A stretch of DNA of 64,000 nt from assembly GCF_028502605.1 (NCBI RefSeq), contig NC_079232.1, forward strand, positions 5,642,001 through 5,706,000. The letters run 5' to 3'. Below, piece after piece: positions 50,326 through 59,896 of the stretch. This DNA is from Trichoderma breve. Lineage: Eukaryota > Ascomycota > Sordariomycetes > Hypocreales > Hypocreaceae. Positions within the stretch are counted from its first letter, which is position 1. Every line of letters begins with the position of its first letter. The notes under the pieces are model-generated. The model saw only the letters and a program-made list of their open reading frames with translations. It was not told the DNA's origin and did not search any database. The position numbers and the translations under genes are program-made.

Positions 50326-50870
50326 TCACAAATCCAACAAGTCATCATCGTCGTCGTCCCAGCCCTTTCGCCTGCTTACAACAATCTTCTCCTGCTCCTG
50401 GTTGTCCGCCACGGCCGTCAGCAGGTCCTTGAGCTGCGCCTCCGTCACCTTCTGCCGCAGCTGGCCCGTCTGCGCCAGCGTGAGGAGCCGGTTCTCGATA
50501 TCGATTGCGCGCTGCTCCTTGACGAGTCGGATGCGGCCGAGACGGTCAGCAGCCTCGGGGTGGAGGATCTGGTTGAGCATCTGCTGCCGGGCTTCGTCTG
50601 CTTGTCTGGGTTGTGTTTCGTTTAGCTGCGTTTTTGGTCTCTTTCCAGTCTAGTGACTCACTGTCTCTGTCTCTCTCCGTCCTGGCCTGAAGCTCCGCCA
50701 TTGCGAGAGCCTCCACCACCGCCTCCCTGCGCCTTGAGCTGCTCAAGACGAGCTTTCCGGATCTGCACACTTTGGTATGAGAGCTTGAACTTTAATGTAC
50801 AATATCAAAGGGAGGAAAAGAAGGGAGAAATATCAAACAAACTGACCTGTTCCAGCTCTGATTCGTCCAT
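50326..50870 (-). CDS. PDCD5/TFAR19 family DNA-binding-type protein, 134 aa
   Basis: Three exons, complement of 50326-50605, 50662-50762 and 50847-50870, give 135 codons with stop. The first exon encodes only MDESELEQ, continued by IRKARLEQLKAQ, a glycine-rich linker, then QQMLNQILHPEAADRLGRIR and a C-terminal acidic DDDDDDLLDL tail. This is the PDCD5 order: N-terminal helix, triple-helix core, disordered tail. The length is normal for the family (about 125-135 aa). Human PDCD5 regulates chaperonin CCT and acetyltransferase TIP60; archaeal relatives bind DNA. The fungal role is little known. Confidence 0.95.
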
Positions 50871-51051
50871 GTCGAAAAGCTGCCCTTTTGTCTTGTATGG
50901 ATTCAAAAGTTTACACAGTCGTCATCGTGCTGCGGGGCCTTTTTTTCGGCAGGCACAGCTTTGGTAATTTGTTCAGCGGCTCTTTTTGGAGGGGTAGCTC
51001 TGCCCGCACGTGATCCGTATACTGGGCAAATGTATGGTGGTCGCATCCAAT

Positions 51052-51104
51052 GCTATAGCAGCTATAGCAGCTATAACAGCTATAACAGCTATAACAGCTA
51101 TAAT
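51052..51104. repeat. 10-bp tandem repeat, about five copies
   Basis: The unit CTATARCAG + C repeats in register from 51052 (first copies CTATAGCAGC, later CTATAACAGC), ending in CTATAATATAGG. Because CTATAG is palindromic the array could fold into cruciform-like hairpins. Confidence 0.85.
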
Positions 51105-51528
51105 ATAGGTAGCTACGGGACGAGTTTGGAAGGTGGGAATAGCTGCAGGGAACATTTGAGATATCACACAATCAACAACACTCAGTGGGGGAGCGGCAAT
51201 ACGAATCACAGGTAGGAGGTGGTATTCATGTATCCATCTGTGCTGCATGTAGTATTGATTGCTACTGTGGCCACGGCAGATGACGCCACTTGACAAATTT
51301 ATCATCGAACCATATAGCCTCGGTCAATGAATTTGTAAGTGGAGGAAAAGGACAAGAGAAGAGCATTGCTTCATCTCGACTAATACGAATCGTTAAAGTC
51401 ATGCATACCCCCTAAAAAAGATGCTAAATGCTAAAATAATAATGAGAAGAAGAAGAAGTAGAGAAGAAAAGAAGAAGAAGAAAACCCCAAGATTAACATC
51501 CGCTGCCAAATGATATCAATGCCATGCT

Positions 51529-51587
51529 ATCCCATCCCATCCCATCCCAATTATAACCTAGTCCTATGCCAATCCCAATCCCAATCC
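51529..51587. repeat. Two pentanucleotide microsatellites (TCCCA)n and (CCAAT)n
   Basis: About four copies of TCCCA at 51529-51549 and four of CCAAT (as CCAATCCCAATCCCAAT) at 51568-51587, close to the 3' end of the 2EXR gene. Confidence 0.75.
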
Positions 51588-51653
51588 ATAAAGCCCATAA
51601 CATGAATCAAAGTCACCATCCACCATCAATCAATCCAAAACACGTTCATGTCA

Positions 51654-52538
51654 TCATCCCTTGACGGCGTAAACAGGCTGGATCTTGAAGCTTCCAGTCT
51701 GCCTCGCCACAAGCCTCCCACGAATCTCTCTAGCCACCTCCTCCATCCTTCTATACAGCGCTGTATTGCCCAAGCCAGCACTGCCTTGCCACTGGAAGCG
51801 ACGATTCGCACCGTTCCAGACCAGCGTGCTTTCTTCAGCATCCTCAACTACCCACTGTTGGTTCTGCATACGGGCCTTGGCCTGCTTGCGGTCTCCCTTC
51901 CTCAGCAGCATCTCAATCTTGGGGTCTATTCTCAAGTCCAAGACGACGAACAGCACCTCTAGATGAGGGAACCAGTGGAACACTTCGGCCAGCGAAGAGC
52001 AATCCGTCCCAACCGTCGGGTGAGGAATGGCAATGCGTGTGAGATCCGCATCGCTCTTGACAGTGAGACTGGAGAGATCTGGCTGCGCGAGCCTATCAAA
52101 GGGCTCGAGGCAAAAGTCATCCCACTGGTTTTGGGTGATGAAGAGAGCATCGCGTCTCGGGTTGAACCGCTCCTCAAAGACGTGGCAGTTTCTACCCTTG
52201 TCGAAGCGCATCTCGACGCCTCGCTTGCGCATCCAAGACAAGGCAACGCTGCGTGCTTCGCGATTGACAAACGCCATGGGAAGTTCAACTTGTACAGGGT
52301 CCAACATCTCGTGGCGGAAATCATAGTCAATTGTGTCCTCTTCCATGACAACCATCTGGTCGAGTATAATATCGACCTCTGATTTTGGTAGGCCCCGGAG
52401 ACCCCAGCATCCCTTCTTGTAGCTGTGTAACGTGATGCCGTCCAGATCCGGCAAGCTCTCGTGCCAGATCTTTAGGCGCAGCTCTGGGGGAAATCTGGAG
52501 AAGAGGGGAAATGTGGAAAGTGGTTTGAAAGAAGACAT
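51654..52538 (-). CDS. 2EXR domain protein, 294 aa
   Basis: This is a single-exon frame. The N-terminal PLSTFPLFSRFPPELRLKIW is the 2EXR signature (two EXR motifs), common in fungal species-specific families. The body follows the usual layout: the PVQVELPMAFVNREARSVAL segment, then DALFITQNQWDDFCLEPFD and HWFPHLEVLFVVLDL. Function unknown. Two starts are possible: MSSF at 52538 (A at -3) and MIIMSSF at 52547 (T at -3); I prefer the former. No membrane or signal segment. Confidence 0.88.
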   Translation of the reverse strand: MSSFKPLSTFPLFSRFPPELRLKIWHESLPDLDGITLHSYKKGCWGLRGLPKSEVDIILDQMVVMEEDTIDYDFRHEMLDPVQVELPMAFVNREARSVALSWMRKRGVEMRFDKGRNCHVFEERFNPRRDALFITQNQWDDFCLEPFDRLAQPDLSSLTVKSDADLTRIAIPHPTVGTDCSSLAEVFHWFPHLEVLFVVLDLRIDPKIEMLLRKGDRKQAKARMQNQQWVVEDAEESTLVWNGANRRFQWQGSAGLGNTALYRRMEEVAREIRGRLVARQTGSFKIQPVYAVKG

Positions 52539-53673
52539 GATGATCATTGATTTCCAGCTTTCTGTTGTAATGATGTTTCTTTTTTTCTCTCTCCTTTTAT
52601 TTTTTTTCTTTTTTTTCAGAGATGTGCTGTGTAGAGGCAGACAAACTCTAAATTAAGCGTGTAAGTGTGTAAGTGAGCTCAGCTTACACGCACCCAAGAA
52701 CTGGTGGGGAAATACAAGAAGCTTTACAACGGAGCCAAGTGATGTAAAAGTAAAGAAAAGAAAGAAAGAATGAGAAGGAGAAAGGGGAGGAGAAATTCTC
52801 GTGAAGCCGAATAAAAAAAAAAGAAAGGAGAGCTCAAGGGATAAAATGATGGGGTAAATTAGAGACACGGGACTGGCGTTGAGCACCTCGGCGAACTAAC
52901 TCCAACCTATGATATTGTAGGCCTCTATGGAGTTGGTTTGCCAACCCCGCTTGGTCCATCCATGGGCGAGATGGGTTGGGTTGGTTCCCCCGGTCTTTCA
53001 GCTGCCCATCGTGACGTATCGAGCTAGTATTTGCGTTGAAGCCGGCTGCATCGGACAGGAGTTTGAGTCCGAAGGGAGGCGAGAGTTGCAGTGTATGTAC
53101 ATGTACGCGGGTATGGCTTCATAAGGTAGCATTGCAGCCTTGCTAAGGCATGTTAAAAAGTCTGTTGCGCAAGCCTTTAACTTGGGTAGGATCGAAATGT
53201 GCCGGCACGGCTCAGGCCGAAAAGGCGATTCGCAACTGCACGCCAAGGACTTTCGAATATAGTGCCGTAAATCGCCGACCGCGAAACGGGCGCGTCAAGG
53301 CAAGGGGGAGATTGCCTGCCCTCGGACGCGAGATACCTTACACCACGTTTCCTACACCGATTCGCTGGTGCCGTATCCTTCGTAATTCGGTCCTGTATGT
53401 GTTATACGAGTAGTGTTCAAGGTGCAGGTGCAGGTGCAGGTGCAGATGCATGTACGAAGTATACGCTATGTTGATTGATATCTTGTATTTCATTCGTGTA
53501 CGTCGTGCCATGCTGTGCCTTTGCAGTACAAGCATCCGACGACACAGAAAGCCTGTCTTTTCCCCCCACGCCGTTGCTAATGCTTCAAGTCCAAATACAA
53601 AAAGAGACATAGGAAAAAGTAAGTATACAAAAGTGGATTTACTCCATGTTCCGTCCAGGCTAGTAAATGTAAT
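52539..53673. other. 1.1 kb gap with a CAGGTG repeat
   Basis: Promoter side of the 2EXR gene and 3' side of the ketopantoate-reductase-like gene. T- and A-rich runs at 52580-52620 and 52740-52830. Contains GTGCAG repeats at 53420-53447. No gene supported. Confidence 0.45.
53420..53447. repeat. Hexanucleotide (GGTGCA)n microsatellite
   Basis: Four perfect units of GGTGCA followed by GATGCATG, in non-coding sequence. Confidence 0.85.
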
Positions 53674-55113
53674 TTACACGAGCTTGCCGCGGCTTGAAGC
53701 GGGCAAGGTTCGATATCGAAACGACATGTGGCTGGGCACTGACGTCTCCTCGACGGGCACGTACGAATTGAGCTTCTCAATGGCCAGCGAGTGCTTGGCT
53801 TTGATCATGTCTCTCATCATGATGTTGGTGGGCAGCTGGATGCTCAGCTCGTGGCCGCGCCGTATAAAGAAGCCGTTGAGGTAGTCGACGTCTGTGGGCA
53901 GGCCGTTTTGGATCTGCCGCTCCAGCTCGACCGATGGGACGCTCCGCCTCGCCATGATGCGGCTGTAGATGAGCTGCTTGATCCGATTGCCGCGGATGAA
54001 GTCGCGTATCGCTGCGGAGCCCTCCAGTTCGGGCATGGCATCCACCACCGAGACAATCTCCGTCAGCAGCCGGTGCATCATCCGCTGGGCAGCAGGATTT
54101 CGCAAGAGTCCGGCATACGGGATCTCTAATAGGACGCACACGGGCTCCACAACGGAATCCAGGATGACTGACGGGAGCTTGAAATGGAGCCACTTGTCAA
54201 ACGGCGTTAGGGATGAATTGAGGTCCTTGACGCCCTGCAGGGCCTTGACAAAGTTCATCCTCGTCTCCGTCTTTTCCACATCGCGGCCAAAATCACCAAA
54301 TGTCAGCTGCGTCTTCCCGAACCGCAGTTCCTTGACCGAATCTTGGCTCCGGTTAAAGGCCAACCGGTGGCTCATATGGCCAAGGAGGAAGCTAGGGCTC
54401 GATTCGGTCCCACGGAAAATCCGCTGCCTCACCTCCTCCAGGACGCCCAGCCCATCTGTCATCAGGCACACCGTCGTGTCCTTGTCGATGCGGTGCTTGA
54501 CAGATTGCAGTGCTTCCACTGCGTCGTGTCCCGCGCCAGCTACGAGCAGCTGATCGATGTGTGAATTGTCATCTCTGGTGATGGCTTTGGGCGTTACAGA
54601 CACGTGCTCAAGCTTCATCTTGCGCTGGTCACCGTGACGGGACTTGTAGACGTTGCGATACTTTGACGAGAAAGAAGGTGATACCAACGGCGATAGTGAG
54701 CTCCTCTTCCACCCTAGCATCTCAACAGAGTCGTAGACACCGGACAGGGCATGGGCTATGAATCTTGATCTCTCATCATCTCCGAGGATGTGTATCTTGT
54801 GTACTGAAGGCGATTTGGCGGCCTCGGGAGGGAGCAGTACCGAGGGCACGGAGAATTTCGGCGTAGACGACGAGGACGGTTTGGCGGTTGTAGAGTCGGG
54901 TCCGAGGGCTTTGGACCACGGCCTAGGTACGGAGAATCGTGAGTTCGCTTCGGTAGACGAGGAGCCGTGTGATGATTTAGAAGAGCTGTTGCCGCTGTCA
55001 GAGGTCGATGCCACCGTGCCATAGCGCCGGCCTCGGCAGATGCTATCGCCAGTCCATGCTGAGGGCCTCTGACATATCCGTGCGGATAGCCGCGGTCGAA
55101 CTGAGCTCGCCAC
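53674..55113 (-). CDS. Ketopantoate-reductase-like protein, probably mitochondrial and non-catalytic; start codon unresolved
   Basis: About 479 codons from GTG 55113 to the stop; the frame stays open to 55221. The first about 60 residues (KFIVSAAARRRFSAVFTVAS, then more Arg/Ser) look like a mitochondrial presequence. The overall order matches PanE/ApbA: a Rossmann strand (HKIHILGDDERSRFIAHAL), a middle LLVAGAGHDAVEALQSVK, and a C-terminal domain (LPTDVDYLNGFFIRRGHELS). The glycine-rich GxGxxG is replaced by GDDERS. The catalytic Glu of the bacterial TEIDY segment is Asp here, and the KLxxNxxxNP segment reads KLPSVILDSVVEP, lacking both Asn. So this is probably a pseudo-enzyme, perhaps like yeast mitochondrial relatives. 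There is no ATG in the frame until about residue 133, inside the domain, and no ATG at all on this strand from 55079 to 55631. Confidence 0.8.
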   Translation of the reverse strand: MASSVRPRLSARICQRPSAWTGDSICRGRRYGTVASTSDSGNSSSKSSHGSSSTEANSRFSVPRPWSKALGPDSTTAKPSSSSTPKFSVPSVLLPPEAAKSPSVHKIHILGDDERSRFIAHALSGVYDSVEMLGWKRSSLSPLVSPSFSSKYRNVYKSRHGDQRKMKLEHVSVTPKAITRDDNSHIDQLLVAGAGHDAVEALQSVKHRIDKDTTVCLMTDGLGVLEEVRQRIFRGTESSPSFLLGHMSHRLAFNRSQDSVKELRFGKTQLTFGDFGRDVEKTETRMNFVKALQGVKDLNSSLTPFDKWLHFKLPSVILDSVVEPVCVLLEIPYAGLLRNPAAQRMMHRLLTEIVSVVDAMPELEGSAAIRDFIRGNRIKQLIYSRIMARRSVPSVELERQIQNGLPTDVDYLNGFFIRRGHELSIQLPTNIMMRDMIKAKHSLAIEKLNSYVPVEETSVPSHMSFRYRTLPASSRGKLV

Positions 55114-55713
55114 CGTGAAGACTGCCGAGAAACGTCGGCGAGCTGCAGCTGAAACGATGAATTTCGAATATGTGGAAAGATTGGGAGTCGGCGTCTCGTT
55201 CTGTCCCCGTATGTGGATGGACTATTTCGCTCGTGCTCGTGCTATGACCTCGGACTTCGACAAAGTGGTACTGGTGAAGAGGTGATTCAAGCAAAGGGTC
55301 GGCGGTTTGGCGATCTGCAGTGAATTTCGCTGGAAGTGGGCAATGAAGGTGGCTGTTGAGCGAGCAATTCGTATCCTTGGGCGATATAGAGGGGGGAGGA
55401 ATTGCAGGAGCGTAGATAACGAGCTTTGGTCGGCTTCCGTTCCAATTGTCCGTATATTGTATCCGGGTTCTTTTTTTCTCGCTGGGGTCCCACTGTGGGA
55501 TCGTGCCCCGATAGACGATAAGTACCCCGATAAGTGACTAATTTTCCGATAACGTAAGGCGCCAGGGACTTTTCAACCTTTTTCGATTCTTATCGTACTG
55601 TAGATGAAAAAGTGAAGAAAGCTGCGTCGGGCATTGTTTCGTCTTTATTTCTGTGTCACTTTGTCGCAAACCCTCGTTTTCTTTCTTCCTTCGCCTGCGA
55701 CTCACCTGCGACC
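55114..55713. promoter_or_regulatory. Divergent promoter between the ketopantoate-reductase-like gene and RRP47
   Basis: Up to 600 bases separate two head-to-head genes; the minus frame stays open to 55221, so the true gap may be about 490 bases. Near 55500-55560 there are several GATA-type motifs (GATAGACGATAAG, CCGATAAGTG, CCGATAACG), which could serve either gene. Confidence 0.5.
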
Positions 55714-56392
55714 ATGGCGGACATACCGACTATTATGCCAGACGTGAGGAAGCTGGGTTCCCAGCTGGATAAACTGGAGGATGCGCTGGAGCCTTTGCTG
55801 GGAAACATCAGTGAGATGGCCTCACAGCTGCCCCTGCTGGATCGCGCCAAACTCTTTTCTCTGACGGCATATGCTATCGAGTCTTTACTATTTTGTGAGA
55901 TCCCGCTGCTGCTACATCATTTGACGGTTCGCATAGGCTAACTCGCATCGCAGCATCCATCAAGGTTCAAGGGGGCGACGCGCAGAATCACGCAGTATAC
56001 GCTGAACTTAAGCGGATTCAGCAGTACTTTGCAAAGATCAAGGCGGCGGAGGAACCCGAGACAAAGAGGACGCTCACCGTCAACCAGGAGGCAGCCGCGC
56101 GCATTCTCAAGGCGGATCTGGTAATTCACCCCTCTGCGCTCTCATCATCATTCGTTCTCTCTTCATTGAGGTGCTAATCACTGTGTTACAGAGCGACAAC
56201 AAGACTCTGAGCGCGAAGCTGGCGGAAAAGATTGCCGAGGAACGCGCCAAGGCCCTTCTCAAGGCCGCAGAAAGCAAGAAGCGCAGCGCGGAAGAGGCTG
56301 CTCAGCCTGCCAGCTCAGAGACTAACGAGTCACCAAGCCAGAACAAAAAGGCAAAGACAAAAGGCAAGGGCAAGGGCAAGAGCCGAAAATGA
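55714..56392 (+). CDS. Exosome cofactor Rrp47/Lrp1 (C1D family), 182 aa
   Basis: Exons 55714-55894, 55954-56120 and 56192-56392 join to 183 codons. The Sas10/C1D domain covers the first about 105 residues: MPDVRKLGSQLDKLEDALEP, then LPLLDRAKLFSLTAYAIESL and DAQNHAVYAELKRIQQYF. The C-terminus is Lys-rich (KKAKTKGKGKGKSRK), the RNA-binding tail of the family. The partner in yeast is the nuclear exonuclease Rrp6; together they trim snoRNA and 5.8S rRNA precursors. Start ATG 55714 has the context ACCATGG. Confidence 0.95.
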
Positions 56393-57030
56393 GATCTATG
56401 GGGGTGACTTGCGGCAACAACTTTCTTTTCAAGAGTTTTTAGCGTGTGCTTGATGGCTAGCTAGTGACGAACACTTGCGCATAAGGGCGTTTAACGGCAA
56501 TGGTTTTATTCAGGGTTTCTCCTTATTTAAAAGCATCATTTGATCAAGGGTCTAGATTGGGAAAAGAATATGGGACAGGATTGTATCTAGTAGCACGAGA
56601 TGGATGGCAATCATTCAGGATGGCATCTGCGGACATCATGCGCAAAGGCCTTCATAATGTCTTTTTATTAAAGAGGAGGATTGCGATATTCTTTACATAC
56701 AATGTGGGAAACGAATTGAAAATAAATCACCAAGACCAACTATTAACGGAATCTCGTCTATAAACACAGCAATCGTTCTAGACTGGTCAAAGGCGTAGAA
56801 TGTTCTCGCCATAATTTCTGCTGGACCGGTTTTCGCATCCAATCCATCTAACGAGGCACTAGCAGTTTTCTAGCTGCACGAGCAGAAACTCGGCCCCTCC
56901 CATTGGCCGCGCATAAAACCTCCAGCCTAGCCTCTGCCAGCATCACCAATTCCGACTTGACCATTTGTCAAAACCTCGCTTTTTTTACATCTTCATCTTT
57001 CCTCACCACAACCCCAAAACAACCGCAGAA
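56393..57030. other. Intergenic region between RRP47 and the CHCH gene
   Basis: About 640 bases with a short open frame at 56500-56763 that lacks family resemblance. The last 100 bases are C/A-rich leader-like sequence before ATG 57031. Confidence 0.4.
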
Positions 57031-57666
57031 ATGCCTCGTCAACGCTCCGTCGGCCGCGCCCCTTCGCGCCCTACCGCTTCCGCTCCCGCCCCTCAGCAGC
57101 ACCGGCCTGCCACCACCATGGCCGCTCCTCCTCAGCAGCACGCTCCCCAGGCCATGATGCCTCCTCAGCAGGTGTCTCAGGGCCCTGGACTGTTTGGCCA
57201 GATGGCCAGCACTGCTGCGTACGTTTTTATTCCCTAAATGATACTCTTTTTGCTTGATTTCCAAGTGTTGCGCAATGTCAAAATGGACTCGGCGCTTTGC
57301 CCCGGAGTTTGCGCACTTCCCCATCTCCGGGACCTCCAATTGCCTCGGCTACTCACAAACCACAACACCAAATCACTCTTTAAACAGCATATAAGCTAAC
57401 TCTCTGGATTCCCTTCATATAGCGGTGTCGCCATCGGCTCTTCCGTCGGCCACGCAATCGGCGGCCTCTTCAGCGGCGGCTCCTCCGAGCCCGCCGCTCC
57501 CGTCCAGGCCCAGGCCGCCCCCCAGCAGAACCAGCAGTACAACAACTGCGCTGGCGCCGCCCAGAACTTTACAAAGTGCCTCGACGAGAACGGCGGCAAC
57601 ATGCAGATCTGCAACTGGTACCTTGAGCAGCTCAAGGCTTGCCAGGCCGCCGCTAGCCAGTACTAA
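57031..57666 (+). CDS. Twin CX9C protein Mix17/CHCHD2-CHCHD10 type, 143 aa
   Basis: Exons 57031-57218 and 57423-57666 join to 144 codons. The N-terminus is Arg/Pro/Ala-rich with a QQ-rich stretch; a hydrophobic glycine-rich segment GVAIGSSVGHAIGGLFSGGS follows, then the CHCH domain CAGAAQNFTKC and CNWYLEQLKAC, two Cys-x9-Cys pairs. It would be oxidised by Mia40 in the mitochondrial intermembrane space. Human relatives CHCHD2/CHCHD10 act in respiration and cristae structure; the yeast homologue is Mix17. The 204-base intron lies just before the hydrophobic segment. Confidence 0.95.
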
Positions 57667-58230
57667 GCGAAGAGAGGGATGCAAGATGATTATACGATAG
57701 ATACTGCATAGGAGAGATGCGGTAGAGAAGGTCATCGGATCAAGGGCATGTAAATCTACATGTCTGTTGAGACGAGCACGCATGTATATATACATATCCA
57801 GAGGACGAACTTGGGAACGATACCTACGCATACATGGGATGGTATACGTTCGTACAGACATACATACAGACAGACACTCTCCGTAATGGGCACAGCGCTT
57901 GAGTAATGAGTGAGATGCCAATGGCTTGGGCAGAGGAACATCATGTTGCAGATGCGAAACAGAGGCGCATAAGAAGGACTCGCTGGGTTTATTAAAGGAA
58001 AATCCCTATAGATGGGTGCACTCTGCTCTTGAAAATTGTACTTGTACAAATAAACAACTGAAAGAAATGAAAGAAATGAAAGAAATGAAAGAAATGAAAG
58101 AAATGAAAGAAAAGAAGAATCAAACAAAAACCCCTCCAAGATAAGAATAGAAAGTGAAAAAGTAAAAAGTAAGACGCTGTGAGGCGGACAAAATCCAATG
58201 CTGTTGAACTATTATACACTGCTTCTGCTT
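57667..58230. other. Convergent intergenic region with AAAGAAATG repeat
   Basis: It lies between the stop codons of the CHCH and UBX genes. It contains the nonamer array at 58061-58114; no gene is seen. Confidence 0.55.
58061..58114. repeat. Nonanucleotide repeat (AAAGAAATG), five perfect copies and one imperfect
   Basis: Exact units start at 58061, 58070, 58079, 58088 and 58097, followed by AAAGAAAAG. It sits in the 3' region shared by the CHCH and UBX genes and is likely to vary in length between strains. Confidence 0.92.
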
Positions 58231-59896
58231 TCATGTTTCGTCGTCGTCTGGCCGAGGCTCAAAATTCAGCTATATAACATGAGTGGTTAGCCTACAGTTG
58301 ACATTTGATCAAGGCATAAAAAGTCACATACCGAATTGCCATTGTAAAGTTGGTGATCGCGCTGCAAGTTCTGTAGACCTCTGACTCGGCGATTTCTCTC
58401 CTCGGAAGCCGTTCTCGCCGCCGCATCCGACGACCCCCTTTCTCTCGTGGCTTCTCTCTGTCCACCACCCAGGCCAATCAAGCTGAGGAGCCATGTGAAG
58501 AAGCCCAGAATCATGGCGATGAACCTGGAAAAGAAGGATTTATGCTGCTGCTCCGCCGCGCTGTAAGCCGAGGAGTACTTTTGGACGGGAATCAGGACCA
58601 ATGTTGACGACGGGACCAAACCCAGCTCGCCGAGGGCCTTGTTTTCCTCCGTTGCGTCAATGTTCTTGTTGGGCAGCGGCGTCAGAACCTGCTTAAATGT
58701 GTAAGGAGCATTGCCCTCCCTATTCTCGTCGACCCAACGCCTGACTTCCTTTAGGGGAGATGCCGTCTTGAACCGCGAGCGGACGGTTGAGCCATCAAAG
58801 AGGCGGACCTGTATCGATGCCATTTCAGACACCCTGGTCGTCGAGGGCAGTTTGCTCAGCTTCGCGCTGGCCGAGGAAGCGTCGTCGGCCCTTTGGCTTT
58901 CAATCTTCTGCTGCTCCTTTGCCGACGCCCGCATCCGCCTCTCCTCTTTGTCATCCTCTATCCGCTTCAAGATTCTTCGGCGCTCCTCTTGTTCCGCCAA
59001 TCGCTTCTTCTTCAGCTCTTCGGCCTGCTGATATACTTTGGCGCCATCTGTATTCGCCCCTGCTTGGGCCTCTGCTTTGGCCTTTTCCTGGGCCTTAGCC
59101 CGCTCCTCCTTGGCCTTTCGCTCGGCCTCTTCTTTTTGCGCCTTGAGCTTGGCCGCCCTTTCGGCGAGGATCCTGTTAACGATCTCGGATTGTGCGGCGG
59201 CTTGTACGCTCGCGGGCGGTGCATGTGTCTGCGATTGTGATTGCGTTTGGGCCTGGGGCGGCGGTGGTGGAGATGTCGAGGGAGCGGGAGCGAGAACGGA
59301 AGCGTGTGCGGCAGCGGGGACAGGGGCAGCCGGTCTTGTCGGTGAAGTTGCCGGTGACGAGGCTGGTGATGGTAACGACGACGACGATGCGGCGGCGGCA
59401 GAAACCACTGGCGGAGCGGCATTGAAGGCGACGAGGATCCGGCGGAGGAAGTCCTCCTTGCTGGTGCCGGCGGAAATGTACTCCTTCAGCTCGCCGTGCT
59501 TCATGATGACAACAGTCGGCGTCTTGGGGAGCGGGAAGATTTGCGACAGGTATCCGGCCTCTTCTGAGTCTGCAATGAGCCGCAGGGCAACTGCTTGCGT
59601 CTCTATCAGCTTCAAGAGCTGCGTCCAAGCTATTAGTATGTATGTTACATCGTGCATTGCATCGTATACCGCAATGTCGGACAGAGCGCGGGCGGCCTTA
59701 CAGAGCTGTCTTGTAGATATTCATGTTCCCATGTTTGACTCTCGTCGTTTTCATCTAATTCGGCGTCAGACAAGACAAGGAGCACAGATGGCCGAACAGA
59801 GAAGTTCAATCACGCACTCGTCACGAAGCAAAGCACCAGCTTCTGCTGGCCCACCGCCGTGGAAATGCCCTCTTGCAGGCTCCCCTGGTAAAACAT
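58231..59896 (-). CDS. UBX-domain protein of the UBXN4/erasin type, 485 aa
   Basis: Four exons, complement of 58231-58269, 58332-59618, 59702-59754 and 59818-59896, give 486 codons. The N-terminus MFYQGSLQEGISTAVGQQK and the following 100 residues form a thioredoxin-like domain as in UBXN4. An Ala/Pro/Ser linker and a long charged coiled coil (KAQKEEAERKAKEERAKAQE) come next, then the UBX domain (ASIQVRLFDGSTVRSRFK to about STLVLIPVQKY). A hydrophobic hairpin FFSRFIAMILGFFTWLLSLI follows near the C-terminus, and the last short exon ends PRPDDDET. Family members anchor Cdc48/p97 at the endoplasmic reticulum for ERAD. The loop that usually carries Phe-Pro-Arg reads LPN here, so Cdc48 binding should be checked. 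Confidence 0.92.

Larger units (their letters stand above)
50871..51653. other. Intergenic region rich in short tandem repeats
   Basis: It holds the PDCD5-homologue promoter and the 3' side of the 2EXR gene, with a 10-bp tandem repeat at 51052-51104 and two pentamer repeats at 51529-51587. GAAGAA runs lie at 51448-51480. No gene. Confidence 0.55.
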
